DNA of 64,000 nucleotides, from positions 1,178,001-1,242,000 of the forward strand of contig NZ_OY761461.1 of NCBI RefSeq assembly GCF_963664555.1, in the 5' to 3' direction. The first letter of the stretch is position 1. Each line of letters begins with the position of its first letter. The DNA is from Labilibaculum sp. (lineage in GTDB: Bacteria > Bacteroidota > Bacteroidia > Bacteroidales > Marinifilaceae). The translations under genes were made by a program, and so were the position numbers. This document shows, one piece after another, positions 1 through 7,646 of this stretch. The notes beneath the pieces were generated by a model. It was not told the DNA's origin, did not search any database, and worked only from the letters and a program-made list of their open reading frames with translations.

Positions 1-1224
1 GTTTTTTGACTGAAAATAAGATAGGAAATCTCCTCCAAACTCTTCTTTCTCAGCTTTTCCTTCTTTATTTTCACCTCCTGCTACTAAATCGAATACAATT
101 GTGTAATGAAACGGCAATGTATCATTCGAAGAAAACTGCAACAAGCCAGTATACAGATGATCCCTGAGTTCATAATTGGATTTTTGACGATAGAATGAAA
201 ATTTCGAACCATATTCACCCACATTCATATCCTGATTGCTTTTGCCAGAGTTATTATATGTATTTGCGGTAAAATTTAAAACATCTCCATTATCAAAACT
301 ATATGCTAAACTGAGATTACCTTGATAAACATCTTGAGCTTTCTCCCATTCTGTATTTCTACTTATAATGGTTGTTGGATTATAAATGGTACTATCAAGA
401 TTCTCTGAATGAACTCTCGAATTAGGCCTGTATTGCAAACTAAAATTTGCTTGAATTTTATTATATCTTCCAAACATGGAAAACATATTGCTAGCGCCAT
501 ATTTATTATCTGAATAGCGTTCTCCAGTCAAATCAATATTTGCGTAATACCCATTTTCAAAAGATGATTTTGTGTAGATTTCAATAACAGACTTACTTGA
601 ATTATACTTCCCTAATGAATTACCTGATAAAACGACTTTATCTATTTGATCTGCGGGAATGCTTTTTAAAGTCGCAATTAATGCTTTTCCTTCAATTCTC
701 TGCTCTACTCCATCTATAATTACAATTGCTGTTTTATTCTCATATTTAATGCTTTCTTCAGAATTTATATCCACAAAAGGCAATTTTGATAGAATGTCAG
801 TGGATTTATCCGATGGTTGAAATTTCACCTCAGATACATTAACAACCGTTTTGCCATTTTCTAATGTGTAAAGTGGTTTCTTACCTACAATCAATATGTC
901 GTCAACTTGCTTTGAATCAATTTCCAATGTGATTATAGAGTCACGCAATACACTGCTTAATTTGCATTTTTTTGTTTTATAAGCTAAATGTGAAATAAGT
1001 AGTTGTAATGAATCCATCGCTATATTTGTAGGGATTTCAATCTCGAAGCAACCACTTCCGTCAGTAACTGTCTGATAAAAAATGTGTTGATTGATGTCCG
1101 TCACAGTAGCTACTGCTCCGAATACATCATCATTATTAAGGTTTATAACCTTATTTTTATATTTTGTTTGTCCGAAAGAAGAAAAACAAGATAAAAGGAG
1201 GAAGGTGAGGATTAGTTTATTCAT
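1..1224 (-). CDS. Outer-membrane beta-barrel protein with carboxypeptidase-like regulatory domain (3' end outside window)
   Basis: The frame is open from ATG at 1224 to the window edge (408 codons), so the C-terminus is missing. A signal peptide ending near residue 19 (FSSFGQ) is followed by a CarboxypepD-regulatory-like beta sandwich (about 23-105), a TonB-plug-like region (about 110-230) and the start of a barrel rich in alternating aromatic strands. The layout matches the Bacteroidota 'outer membrane beta-barrel' family that resembles TonB receptors, and the gene at 2229-4595 has the same layout. I see no TonB box, so active uptake is not shown. A Cys at residue 13 lies inside the signal core and could be misread as a lipobox. 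Substrate unknown; the proximity to a peptide locus suggests peptide-related transport, which is inference. Confidence 0.8.
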   Translation of the reverse strand, partial: MNKLILTFLLLSCFSSFGQTKYKNKVINLNNDDVFGAVATVTDINQHIFYQTVTDGSGCFEIEIPTNIAMDSLQLLISHLAYKTKKCKLSSVLRDSIITLEIDSKQVDDILIVGKKPLYTLENGKTVVNVSEVKFQPSDKSTDILSKLPFVDINSEESIKYENKTAIVIIDGVEQRIEGKALIATLKSIPADQIDKVVLSGNSLGKYNSSKSVIEIYTKSSFENGYYANIDLTGERYSDNKYGASNMFSMFGRYNKIQANFSLQYRPNSRVHSENLDSTIYNPTTIISRNTEWEKAQDVYQGNLSLAYSFDNGDVLNFTANTYNNSGKSNQDMNVGEYGSKFSFYRQKSNYELRDHLYTGLLQFSSNDTLPFHYTIVFDLVAGGENKEGKAEKEEFGGDFLSYFQSKN

Positions 1225-1360
1225 AAATTAGATTCAATTTCATCCGTTTATAATTTTTTGTTAATATCAGATGGATTTACTATTCGTAAGATAATATGAC
1301 ATCAAAATTAATTTGCTCATAATGCCTTGTAAGCTTTCTTTACTCCTTGAACTTTTATAT

Positions 1361-1585
1361 ACCTTTAGGTTCTGAAGTATTTCTTTGCGGTTCGGAAATG
1401 TTCCCTTGCGGTTCGGAATCTAAAATTTCAGGTTTCCTACTCATCCGTTTAGGTTCATAACCATAAATTTTAGGTTTTCCAACCCAAAGGCTTCTATAAA
1501 TAAGCTTACTACTTCTATTCGGAACCTAAAGGCTTCTATTGGTTGTTCCCCTGCTTATATATAGCACCTTAAAGCTTCTATAAAA
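1361..1585. repeat. Degenerate intergenic repeat cluster
   Basis: The 383-bp gap between the two leftward genes contains no credible ORF on either strand. It holds a run of related short units: CCTTTAGGTTCTGAA, two copies of TTGCGGTTCGGAA, and then GGAACCTAAAGG and three variants of AAAGGCTTCTAT. The right-hand units are the approximate reverse complement of the left-hand units, so an imperfect foldback is possible. Positions 1225-1360 look featureless. Function unknown. Confidence 0.55.
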
Positions 1586-1607
1586 AAACAGATTGTACCA
1601 GTTATTC

Positions 1608-2093
1608 CTACTCATTTGTTTGCACTTCATCTACTTTCCTGATATGGCTAAAGAATTGTTTCAACTCCTTTTGCTTGGCTTCGTAGCCCGAAGCCGATGT
1701 TCCTGTTTTGTAATTGGTATAGGCATAATCGTCCAGAGCTGCCTGATAGTTGTCGTAATCGTGCAGGGTTTTGGAATTACTAATACCTGTAAGTAAGTTT
1801 TGCAAACGTGCAATGGTGCCTTCCGAAACAGTACGACTATTAAAGTCTTTAGTAAACTCATCCCAGTCAACATCGGGGCTACGCAGAGCTGCTTGCCCGG
1901 TAGCATAGTCATTTACCTTATTCACAAACAGCTTATTTTGTTCGCTTATACTACCATACTTGCGGCGCTCATCTCCACTAAGGTTACTCACTTTAGCTGC
2001 CAAGGCTGTTTCTAAAGTCGCGAGAGCCGTATTAACAGCCTCTACTTGTTCTGCACTTAAATGAGTGCTGATTAGGTTTTTTAATGTGCTCAT
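1608..2093 (-). CDS. Hypothetical protein, 161 aa, predicted helical
   Basis: I do not recognise the family. The protein has no signal peptide or membrane segment. It is rich in Ala, Glu, Lys, Asn and Tyr and looks mostly helical, with repeated heptad-like stretches (for example ALATLETALAAKV), which would suit a cytosolic helical bundle. The ATG at 2093 is the first in the frame and follows an AT-rich leader. Its DNA is visibly richer in GC than the barrel genes on both sides (one 60-bp line reaches about 53% against about 30% in the neighbour), which hints at a different origin. It sits between two outer-membrane genes on the same strand, with gaps of 135 and 383 bp, so an operon is uncertain. 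Confidence 0.65.
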   Translation of the reverse strand: MSTLKNLISTHLSAEQVEAVNTALATLETALAAKVSNLSGDERRKYGSISEQNKLFVNKVNDYATGQAALRSPDVDWDEFTKDFNSRTVSEGTIARLQNLLTGISNSKTLHDYDNYQAALDDYAYTNYKTGTSASGYEAKQKELKQFFSHIRKVDEVQTNE

Positions 2094-2228
2094 GATGTTT
2101 CTTTTTTAGAGTTGATATTTACAATCTATTTAATTCACTTTCGTTTGCTGATTTTTTCTTGAGGCCTCCTTTAAAATGATTGAATTAGACAAGATTGACA
2201 CTTTGGATTTTTTATCAAAAAATGAAAT

Positions 2229-4595
2229 CTAATTGCGCTGAAATCTATCTGATGGTTTTAAATCTGATGTTTCCTTTCTCATTTTTATTTTCTCTCCGAA
2301 ATTATAGATAAAACCCAAACTTATTCTTCTAGTATCAAAATCAAATTTAAAATCGTTCTTCTGTCCTACGAATTGAGTTTTTGCATCAGGTGTCTTGCTA
2401 TTAAATATATCCTTACAAGAAAATAATAAAGAAGTATTACTAAACAAGCTCATACGCAAAGATGCATCAACATTAAACGAATCGTCTAAATCGTAGAACC
2501 CTTGTGGTCTGCCACTGGCGTAATAAGCATTTAAGTCAGCAAAAATTTGTTTGGTTTTATTCAATGTGATACTATTATTCAAACTAAAATAAAAATTCAC
2601 ATTAGTTTTATCAATGGAATAATTATCGTGCGAGTTATCTGTTTGTTGATTTCTTGATATAGAAGTGGTAAATTTTGAATTTATGGGCTTATAAATTGAA
2701 AACGGAACAACAAGAGCCATGCTGGTTGTGTAGTTTTTATCAATATTTATTGTTTGATAGTTGATAGAATAACCATCTTCACTATTAAATGGGACTTGTG
2801 TAATCCAATCGTGAGATAAATCGGCAGAAAAAACCAAAATATATTTCCCCTTAAAAATATAAACCAACTGCGAATTATAATTTTTTTGTGGTTTTAATGA
2901 TGAGTTTCCTTGTACCGATGCATAGGGTGTTAAACTCCAGGTGTTGGGTGTTAAATCCCAAAAACTAGGGTAATCAGAGAAACTAGTGAAATTGTATTTA
3001 AAAATGTGATTATTAGAAGCGACATAGGTCATATCCAATGTTGGAAATACAAAATAATCATTCACAACATCAAATTCTTCCTGCTTTTTTTTATCCGTAA
3101 AATTCAATTTATCGTATTCAAGTTCGAGAGCAAAAACTGATGATAACTTTGGACTAAATTGATAATTTAAGGATAGGTAAGCATTGGCTCTATCCTCGGT
3201 TAGTCGAAAGCGAGATTGTTCTAATTGCTTTTTGTACGTGGATTTATTTTCAATTTTTTTATACGAAATACCATATTCCAAGCTCGATTTCCCTTTTGTA
3301 ATACTTGATGTATTGTTAGCAAAAGCATTCAATTCCATAATATCCTGTGTAGAGTGCGTTGTATAATCCAAATCAAAATCTGATAAGTCATTTAAGATAT
3401 AAATACTCTGATCGGTAGGATCTTGATAGTTTGTTAGGCTTATCCCAAAATTAGCATCAGACACCTTGTAATTCAATGCTATGTTCTGATAATCAGAATT
3501 CCCAAGACTTGTATTCTTACTTACTGTATTAACAGTATTCAACTTCGTATTTAAGTTAACATCACTATAAGTATCCACCTTATTTTTATCGGGAATAAAA
3601 CTGTATTGTAAATCTATATAAGAATTTTCGTTGATATTGAATCGAGGATTTAAGCTATACAATTGCTTGCTTTTATCGTAGTTCATATCCATATCCTGTT
3701 TCAAACTACTCTTACTATCACTTGTTATAAAGGTTGAAATTTTTTGCTTGTTTAAGTTCTCATTTTTTTCATGTTGCACAATCCCCTGTAAATCGAATTT
3801 GCCTTTACTTACTGAAAAGTTCATATTTCCATTATACGAATTTTTCCGTCCTCTTAAATAGTTACCACTTACATTGCCACTGTATTTTCCTTTTTCAATA
3901 CCGTGTTTTAACTCAACATTAATTAATGCGCCATGAACATTGAATCTTTTAGGTGCAACAAAATAGTATTCAATATTTTTCACATCGCTAGCAGGAGCCG
4001 ATCTTAAAAAATTAAGAGCCTGACTCATCGACATATTCGTAATTTTGTTGTTAATAACAAGCGTTACTCTACTTGAACCTACAACAGAAACCTGATCGTT
4101 TTGAACCAAAAGGCCTGGCACATAATCTAATAATTCAAAAGCATTTGAGGCTGCTCTTGTTTCTGAAAGTGTCTGAGTATTAAAAATAATCTTATTTTCT
4201 TCTATTTTAACAACATTCCGTGCCTTTGCAACTGTAACTTCTTTCAATTTATTATCAGACGAACTCAAAATTATAGGCTTGGTGTTATTTTTGAAAACAG
4301 AAGAGGCTATCATTTTAGTTTGATAGCCTACGAACGAAACATGAAGTATAAAATCCCGTTTTTTCAGGTTGTTGAAAGCAAACTCACCTTTTTCATCAGT
4401 AATTGTTCCTGTTAATAATGTTGAGTCTGCGGGATTTAAAACGACAACACTGGCTCCAAGCAAAGGCTTATTATCTTCCGAAACCACCTTAGAATTTAGC
4501 TGTATCTGTGCTAATACTGCAATAGGACAAGTTGAAATAAAAAAAACTGTGATAAGTAATTTCACACTAAAGTGTATTGTAAAAAATTGGTTCAT
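2229..4595 (-). CDS. TonB-receptor-like outer-membrane beta-barrel protein, 788 aa
   Basis: The N-terminus has a signal peptide ending at VLAQ (about residue 30), then a CarboxypepD-regulatory-like domain (about 31-115, with GASVVV and DEKGEFAF), a plug-like region (about 118-225) and a long barrel up to the C-terminus. This is the order seen in the Bacteroidota OMP_b-brl_3-type families, which differ from classical SusC in lacking an obvious TonB box. The last strand is followed by a charged tail of about 20 residues. The start codon overlaps the stop of the upstream frame (ATGA, 4592-4595), which points to translational coupling with the maturase-like remnant upstream. The cargo is unknown; export or uptake of a peptide product is inference. 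Confidence 0.85.
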   Translation of the reverse strand: MNQFFTIHFSVKLLITVFFISTCPIAVLAQIQLNSKVVSEDNKPLLGASVVVLNPADSTLLTGTITDEKGEFAFNNLKKRDFILHVSFVGYQTKMIASSVFKNNTKPIILSSSDNKLKEVTVAKARNVVKIEENKIIFNTQTLSETRAASNAFELLDYVPGLLVQNDQVSVVGSSRVTLVINNKITNMSMSQALNFLRSAPASDVKNIEYYFVAPKRFNVHGALINVELKHGIEKGKYSGNVSGNYLRGRKNSYNGNMNFSVSKGKFDLQGIVQHEKNENLNKQKISTFITSDSKSSLKQDMDMNYDKSKQLYSLNPRFNINENSYIDLQYSFIPDKNKVDTYSDVNLNTKLNTVNTVSKNTSLGNSDYQNIALNYKVSDANFGISLTNYQDPTDQSIYILNDLSDFDLDYTTHSTQDIMELNAFANNTSSITKGKSSLEYGISYKKIENKSTYKKQLEQSRFRLTEDRANAYLSLNYQFSPKLSSVFALELEYDKLNFTDKKKQEEFDVVNDYFVFPTLDMTYVASNNHIFKYNFTSFSDYPSFWDLTPNTWSLTPYASVQGNSSLKPQKNYNSQLVYIFKGKYILVFSADLSHDWITQVPFNSEDGYSINYQTINIDKNYTTSMALVVPFSIYKPINSKFTTSISRNQQTDNSHDNYSIDKTNVNFYFSLNNSITLNKTKQIFADLNAYYASGRPQGFYDLDDSFNVDASLRMSLFSNTSLLFSCKDIFNSKTPDAKTQFVGQKNDFKFDFDTRRISLGFIYNFGEKIKMRKETSDLKPSDRFQRN

Positions 4596-5017
4596 ATTCT
4601 TATAATTGAAGTTATTCCTTGATAATTATCACTATAATAAACTAATCCTTCATCTTTTAAATCTGATAGAATATTTGATAATTCATTAAAGTCACCTTCA
4701 AAATCAATTAATAATTCATCAATTGAAAATGTTCTGGTACTTAACAATTTAAATAAATTAATATATCTAGAGTCCTCGAATACTATATCCTTAACCTTCC
4801 TTCGTCCAAAATATTCTCTATAAGTAAAACCATCTTTTTGTTGGTTATATTTCACATTATATCGGATATTATTTTGACTGTAAAAATCTAAATTTCGTTC
4901 AAATATATTCCATAATGGAGAACGGCTAAGGTTAGTCGTGTAATCAAATAACGAAAATCGATCGATTGATTTTGTGAATTTTTCATTAGATAAGTATGCT
5001 AATGAACTGTTATTCCA
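4592..5017 (-). pseudogene. C-terminal remnant of a B12/radical-SAM-type RiPP maturase (candidate)
   Basis: The frame continues directly after the stop of the peptide gene and stays open for 141 codons, but it has no ATG; the first usable start is GTG at 4855, which would give 87 residues. The part before that GTG also reads as protein (RSPLWNIFERNL, YREYFGRRKV). The last 65 residues alternate hydrophobic and acidic positions and end in EGLVYYSDNY followed by an Ile-rich tail, the shape of the PqqD-like winged-helix end of B12-binding radical-SAM peptide maturases. No B12 domain or CxxxCxxC cluster motif is present, so it could not act as a maturase alone. It may be a truncated gene, or an intact small recognition protein starting at GTG. 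The family call is from memory of its shape and is tentative. Confidence 0.5.
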
Positions 5018-5149
5018 TTACACATATATTCTCACTTCTTTTCCGTTAGTAATAACAGTGTAGTAATCTCTATCCTCTCCACCTTTTACTAGAGTCAATT
5101 CGTTTCGATTCATTACCTTAATTGCCTTATAATTCTTTCTTGTTTTCAT
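5018..5149 (-). CDS. RiPP-like precursor peptide with KGG leader, 43 aa
   Basis: This small gene encodes a basic N-terminus (MKTRKNYK), then NELTLVKGG and a 19-residue tail beginning EDRDYY. The x-E-L-x-x-V-K-G-G pattern is the double-glycine leader end shared by the Bacteroidales natural-product precursors (TIGR04149-like) and by many bacteriocin-type peptides. Cleavage after GG would release a core with three Tyr, no Cys and one Gly, so a lanthipeptide or sactipeptide is unlikely. An internal ATG at codon 13 would still keep the leader motif. The downstream frame begins at the stop codon of this gene. No peptidase-ABC exporter gene is in the window, so maturation and export would have to come from elsewhere. 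The ORF is clear; the product class is inferred from the motif. Confidence 0.65.
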   Translation of the reverse strand: MKTRKNYKAIKVMNRNELTLVKGGEDRDYYTVITNGKEVRIYV

Positions 5150-5225
5150 GATTTTTGCTTTTAATAAAGTGAGCCATTCATTTTAAACTCCCTTAAAACT
5201 AAAACATAAAATCTTAAAAAATGAT

Positions 5226-5281
5226 TAGTTTTCTAACTGCTTGCAATTAGAAAGTTAATCGCATAACAGCTAGTTTTCTAA
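5226..5281. promoter_or_regulatory. Repeated TAGTTTTCTAA boxes in the divergent intergenic region
   Basis: TAGTTTTCTAA occurs exactly twice, at 5226-5236 and 5271-5281, 45 bp apart (about four helical turns). An inverted TTAGAAAG lies between them at 5247-5254. The boxes sit about 75-130 bp upstream of the peptide gene and about 240-300 bp upstream of the sensor kinase. They could be binding sites for the adjacent response regulator, but this is inference. A weak TATGTTTT on the minus strand (5208-5201) may be the -7 element of the peptide gene. The remaining part to 5511 shows no gene. Confidence 0.35.
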
Positions 5282-5511
5282 TCAAAAAAAGAGAGATAAT
5301 GATCATTAATTGAAAACAGACAGAGCGTAGATAGGGTGTGGAGAAAAGCAAGCTCCGTATTAGTAGGATCTGGTAGAACTCACGATCTTCTTAATCATTC
5401 AATGACACTTTAGCTGCGATTTGATTAGAGAAGAGCCTGTTTTTTTTGATAAATAAATACAATTTAGAATTTCTCTAACTGAAAAAGATTTACATTTTAT
5501 GGAAAGAAACA

Positions 5512-5519
5512 TATCTTTG
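5512..5519 (+). promoter_or_regulatory. Bacteroidota-type -7 element (TATCTTTG) before the kinase gene
   Basis: TATCTTTG fits the TAnnTTTG consensus and lies only 4 bp before the ATG at 5524, so the transcript would be leaderless or nearly so. No TTG is visible at the expected -33 position. Confidence 0.45.
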
Positions 5520-5523
5520 CCTT

Positions 5524-6906
5524 ATGAAAAGTAAATTATTCAAGCGACTCGGTGTAATGTCCATACTGGTACTTGCTATACTTATTGGTTCGCAGGGGCT
5601 GTGGTTACGGCAACAATTGGAGCAGGAGGAACAGGCATTTACGTCGAAGCTGGAAAGCACCTTGCAAGGCATGATCAATTTTCATGCTTTACAAGGATAC
5701 AGCACTCCTAATCCTGAAAAACCAGATGTGGCTACTATTTTAATGGACGAAACAGCAAATGAAGAAACAGATAAAGATACTTCGGTTGAATTGGGTAGAT
5801 CTGAAATTAGCACAAAAAAATATATGCCTGATTTTGCTTTAGGAAAATTGATCGAAGCTTCATTTGCAGATAAAAGTTTAGAGAAAGAAAAATTTCATCT
5901 ATGTATTGTAGACTCATTGTTTCAAAATAATTTTCCTGAAATCGGAAGGATACGAGCTTATCGTATGCAGCTCATGAAAAATGATCTGGCCATTGATAGT
6001 TTGCATCAAGGGAAATCGATGGGTAAAGTAAGTCTAAACTCACCCTCCACATTGCATGTACATATTCCATTAGGCACAAAAGAAATTTATGTTTTTACAG
6101 CTGATTTTCAATTGAAAACCTTTCCCTTTTTACGGCAAATGGTATATTCCATAGGCATATCGGCACTCGCAATTATTTTAGTTGCTGTTTTTATGCTACG
6201 TTTAATGTGGGCATTACAGCAGCAAGCGACACACTTGCTGTGGCGCGAACGAGCCGTGAGTGGTATGGTACACGATTTAAAAAGCCCTTTATCTTATGTC
6301 TATACATTATTGGATTATCTGGCCAGCAAAGAACAACAGCCCGTCATGCAGGAACAACTCCGGAATGCAAGTGGTAATGTCTCCAAATTGACCCACAAAA
6401 TGGAAATTTTACTGACATTATTCCGTGCGAAGAAAAAGAAGATTGTAATGGAGTGTGCATCTTGCAACTTGGCGCAAAAGTGCAGAGATTTACTCTCGGA
6501 ATTGGAGATTATCTATCAGGATAAACAAGCTGAATGCAAGCTGTCTATCCCCGAAAATTTAGATATTCATGTAGATCCACTTTATTTCGAAGCAGCCTTG
6601 CGAAATTTGTTGGATAATGCGTTTAAATATTCGGATGTATTTGCAAAACTGGAAATTAAAGCCATTCGGGAACAAAAACAGTTACAGATTTGTGTTACAG
6701 ATTCGGGCAAAGGGATTCCTCAAAAAGAGCAAAGGAAAATTTTTCAGGAATTTTACCGTGCAGATAACAACAGCAAGGGACATGGCATTGGGTTGGCTTT
6801 TACCCAACAAATAGTAAAAGCCCACAAAGGGCGCATCAGATTAGAAAGTAAGCTTGGAAAAGGCAGTACATTTTGCATTGTTCTTCCTGAAAAAGTTATT
6901 ATTTAA
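5524..6906 (+). CDS. Sensor histidine kinase, 460 aa
   Basis: This is a membrane two-component kinase. A first membrane segment (about 10-27) and a second (about 206-226) enclose a periplasmic sensor of about 180 residues with no recognisable fold. No HAMP domain is obvious. The HisKA box is HDLKSPL with phospho-acceptor His250. The ATPase part shows the N box (NLLDNAFKYS, from about 361), the G1 box DSGKGIP (from 393) and a G2 box GHGIGLAF. All catalytic motifs appear intact. The cognate regulator begins 20 bp downstream. The pair is divergent from the KGG-peptide gene, which makes an envelope or peptide signal plausible, though not shown. Confidence 0.93.
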   Translation: MKSKLFKRLGVMSILVLAILIGSQGLWLRQQLEQEEQAFTSKLESTLQGMINFHALQGYSTPNPEKPDVATILMDETANEETDKDTSVELGRSEISTKKYMPDFALGKLIEASFADKSLEKEKFHLCIVDSLFQNNFPEIGRIRAYRMQLMKNDLAIDSLHQGKSMGKVSLNSPSTLHVHIPLGTKEIYVFTADFQLKTFPFLRQMVYSIGISALAIILVAVFMLRLMWALQQQATHLLWRERAVSGMVHDLKSPLSYVYTLLDYLASKEQQPVMQEQLRNASGNVSKLTHKMEILLTLFRAKKKKIVMECASCNLAQKCRDLLSELEIIYQDKQAECKLSIPENLDIHVDPLYFEAALRNLLDNAFKYSDVFAKLEIKAIREQKQLQICVTDSGKGIPQKEQRKIFQEFYRADNNSKGHGIGLAFTQQIVKAHKGRIRLESKLGKGSTFCIVLPEKVII

Positions 6907-6926
6907 GCAATTAAAAAGAAGTGTAA

Positions 6927-7604
6927 ATGGAACAATTAAAAGTACTGTTTGTTGATGATGATATTAATTTAGGGCATTTCGTTACGACCATATTAGAGAC
7001 CGATTATAATTATAAAGTGCATTTTCAAAACACACTGCTGGGAATTGATTCGATTGTAGAGACTCTTGCGCCGGATATTATTATTTTAGATGTGGAAATA
7101 GGTAAAGAGAACGGAATGGATAAAGCTCAGGATATTATCGCAAAATACCCGCAAATTCCTCTGTTGTTTGTGTCCTCGCATACCGAAGATGATTTTATAA
7201 CCAAGGGAATAAGCATTGGGGGGAACGCATATCTGCCAAAACCTTTATCTATACCTGTACTAGTATCTTACATTCAACGTTTTGCTTTAAAAACAAGCTT
7301 GCCACAGATAATAGAATTGGCTAATTATCAGCTAAATTTATCAACAAATAAGTTTTTTTATAAGAAGCAGTTAATTAAGAAACTGAGTCCGTTTGAGAAG
7401 AATGCTTTGGCAGTGCTAATGGAGCATCCCAATGAAATAGTAACTAAAGAGCAGTTGGCTGAAAAGCTATGGAATCATTCTTTGGAAACGCACAACAGTG
7501 CCAGTTTAAACAATATTTTATCGAAATTAAGAGATTTGTTTAAAGATAATTCTTCTCTTAAAATCAGGAACATAAGAGGAGTAGGGTATATGATGAATTC
7601 CTAA
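6927..7604 (+). CDS. OmpR-family response regulator, 225 aa
   Basis: The receiver domain (about 5-120) has the acidic pocket FVDDD, phospho-acceptor Asp55 in ILDVEIG, and Lys105 in LPKPLS. A winged-helix DNA-binding domain follows (about 130-225) and ends in the usual RNIRGVGYMM hairpin. It is the expected partner of the kinase just upstream and is probably co-transcribed with it. Its own targets are unknown; candidates are the repeated boxes between the kinase and the divergent peptide gene. The gene ends convergently with miaA, 42 bp apart, with no clear terminator between them. Confidence 0.95.
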   Translation: MEQLKVLFVDDDINLGHFVTTILETDYNYKVHFQNTLLGIDSIVETLAPDIIILDVEIGKENGMDKAQDIIAKYPQIPLLFVSSHTEDDFITKGISIGGNAYLPKPLSIPVLVSYIQRFALKTSLPQIIELANYQLNLSTNKFFYKKQLIKKLSPFEKNALAVLMEHPNEIVTKEQLAEKLWNHSLETHNSASLNNILSKLRDLFKDNSSLKIRNIRGVGYMMNS

Positions 7605-7646
7605 GGATATAAGACCTGAATGATTCGTGTTTAGTATTGACTCCTA

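Noticed and set aside
1593..1796. 67-codon rightward ORF near the 161-residue gene
   Set aside because: It lies antisense to the leftward gene, which has the better start and composition; its hydrophobic look comes from the complementary strand.
2178..2234. 18-codon rightward ORF starting ATGATTGAATTAG
   Set aside because: It is too short, ends at the 3' end of the barrel gene and has no supporting context.
5040..5149. Lanthipeptide, lasso or sactipeptide class for the KGG peptide
   Set aside because: The core has no Cys and few Ser/Thr, and no Gly-start ring pattern, so none of these classes can be assigned.
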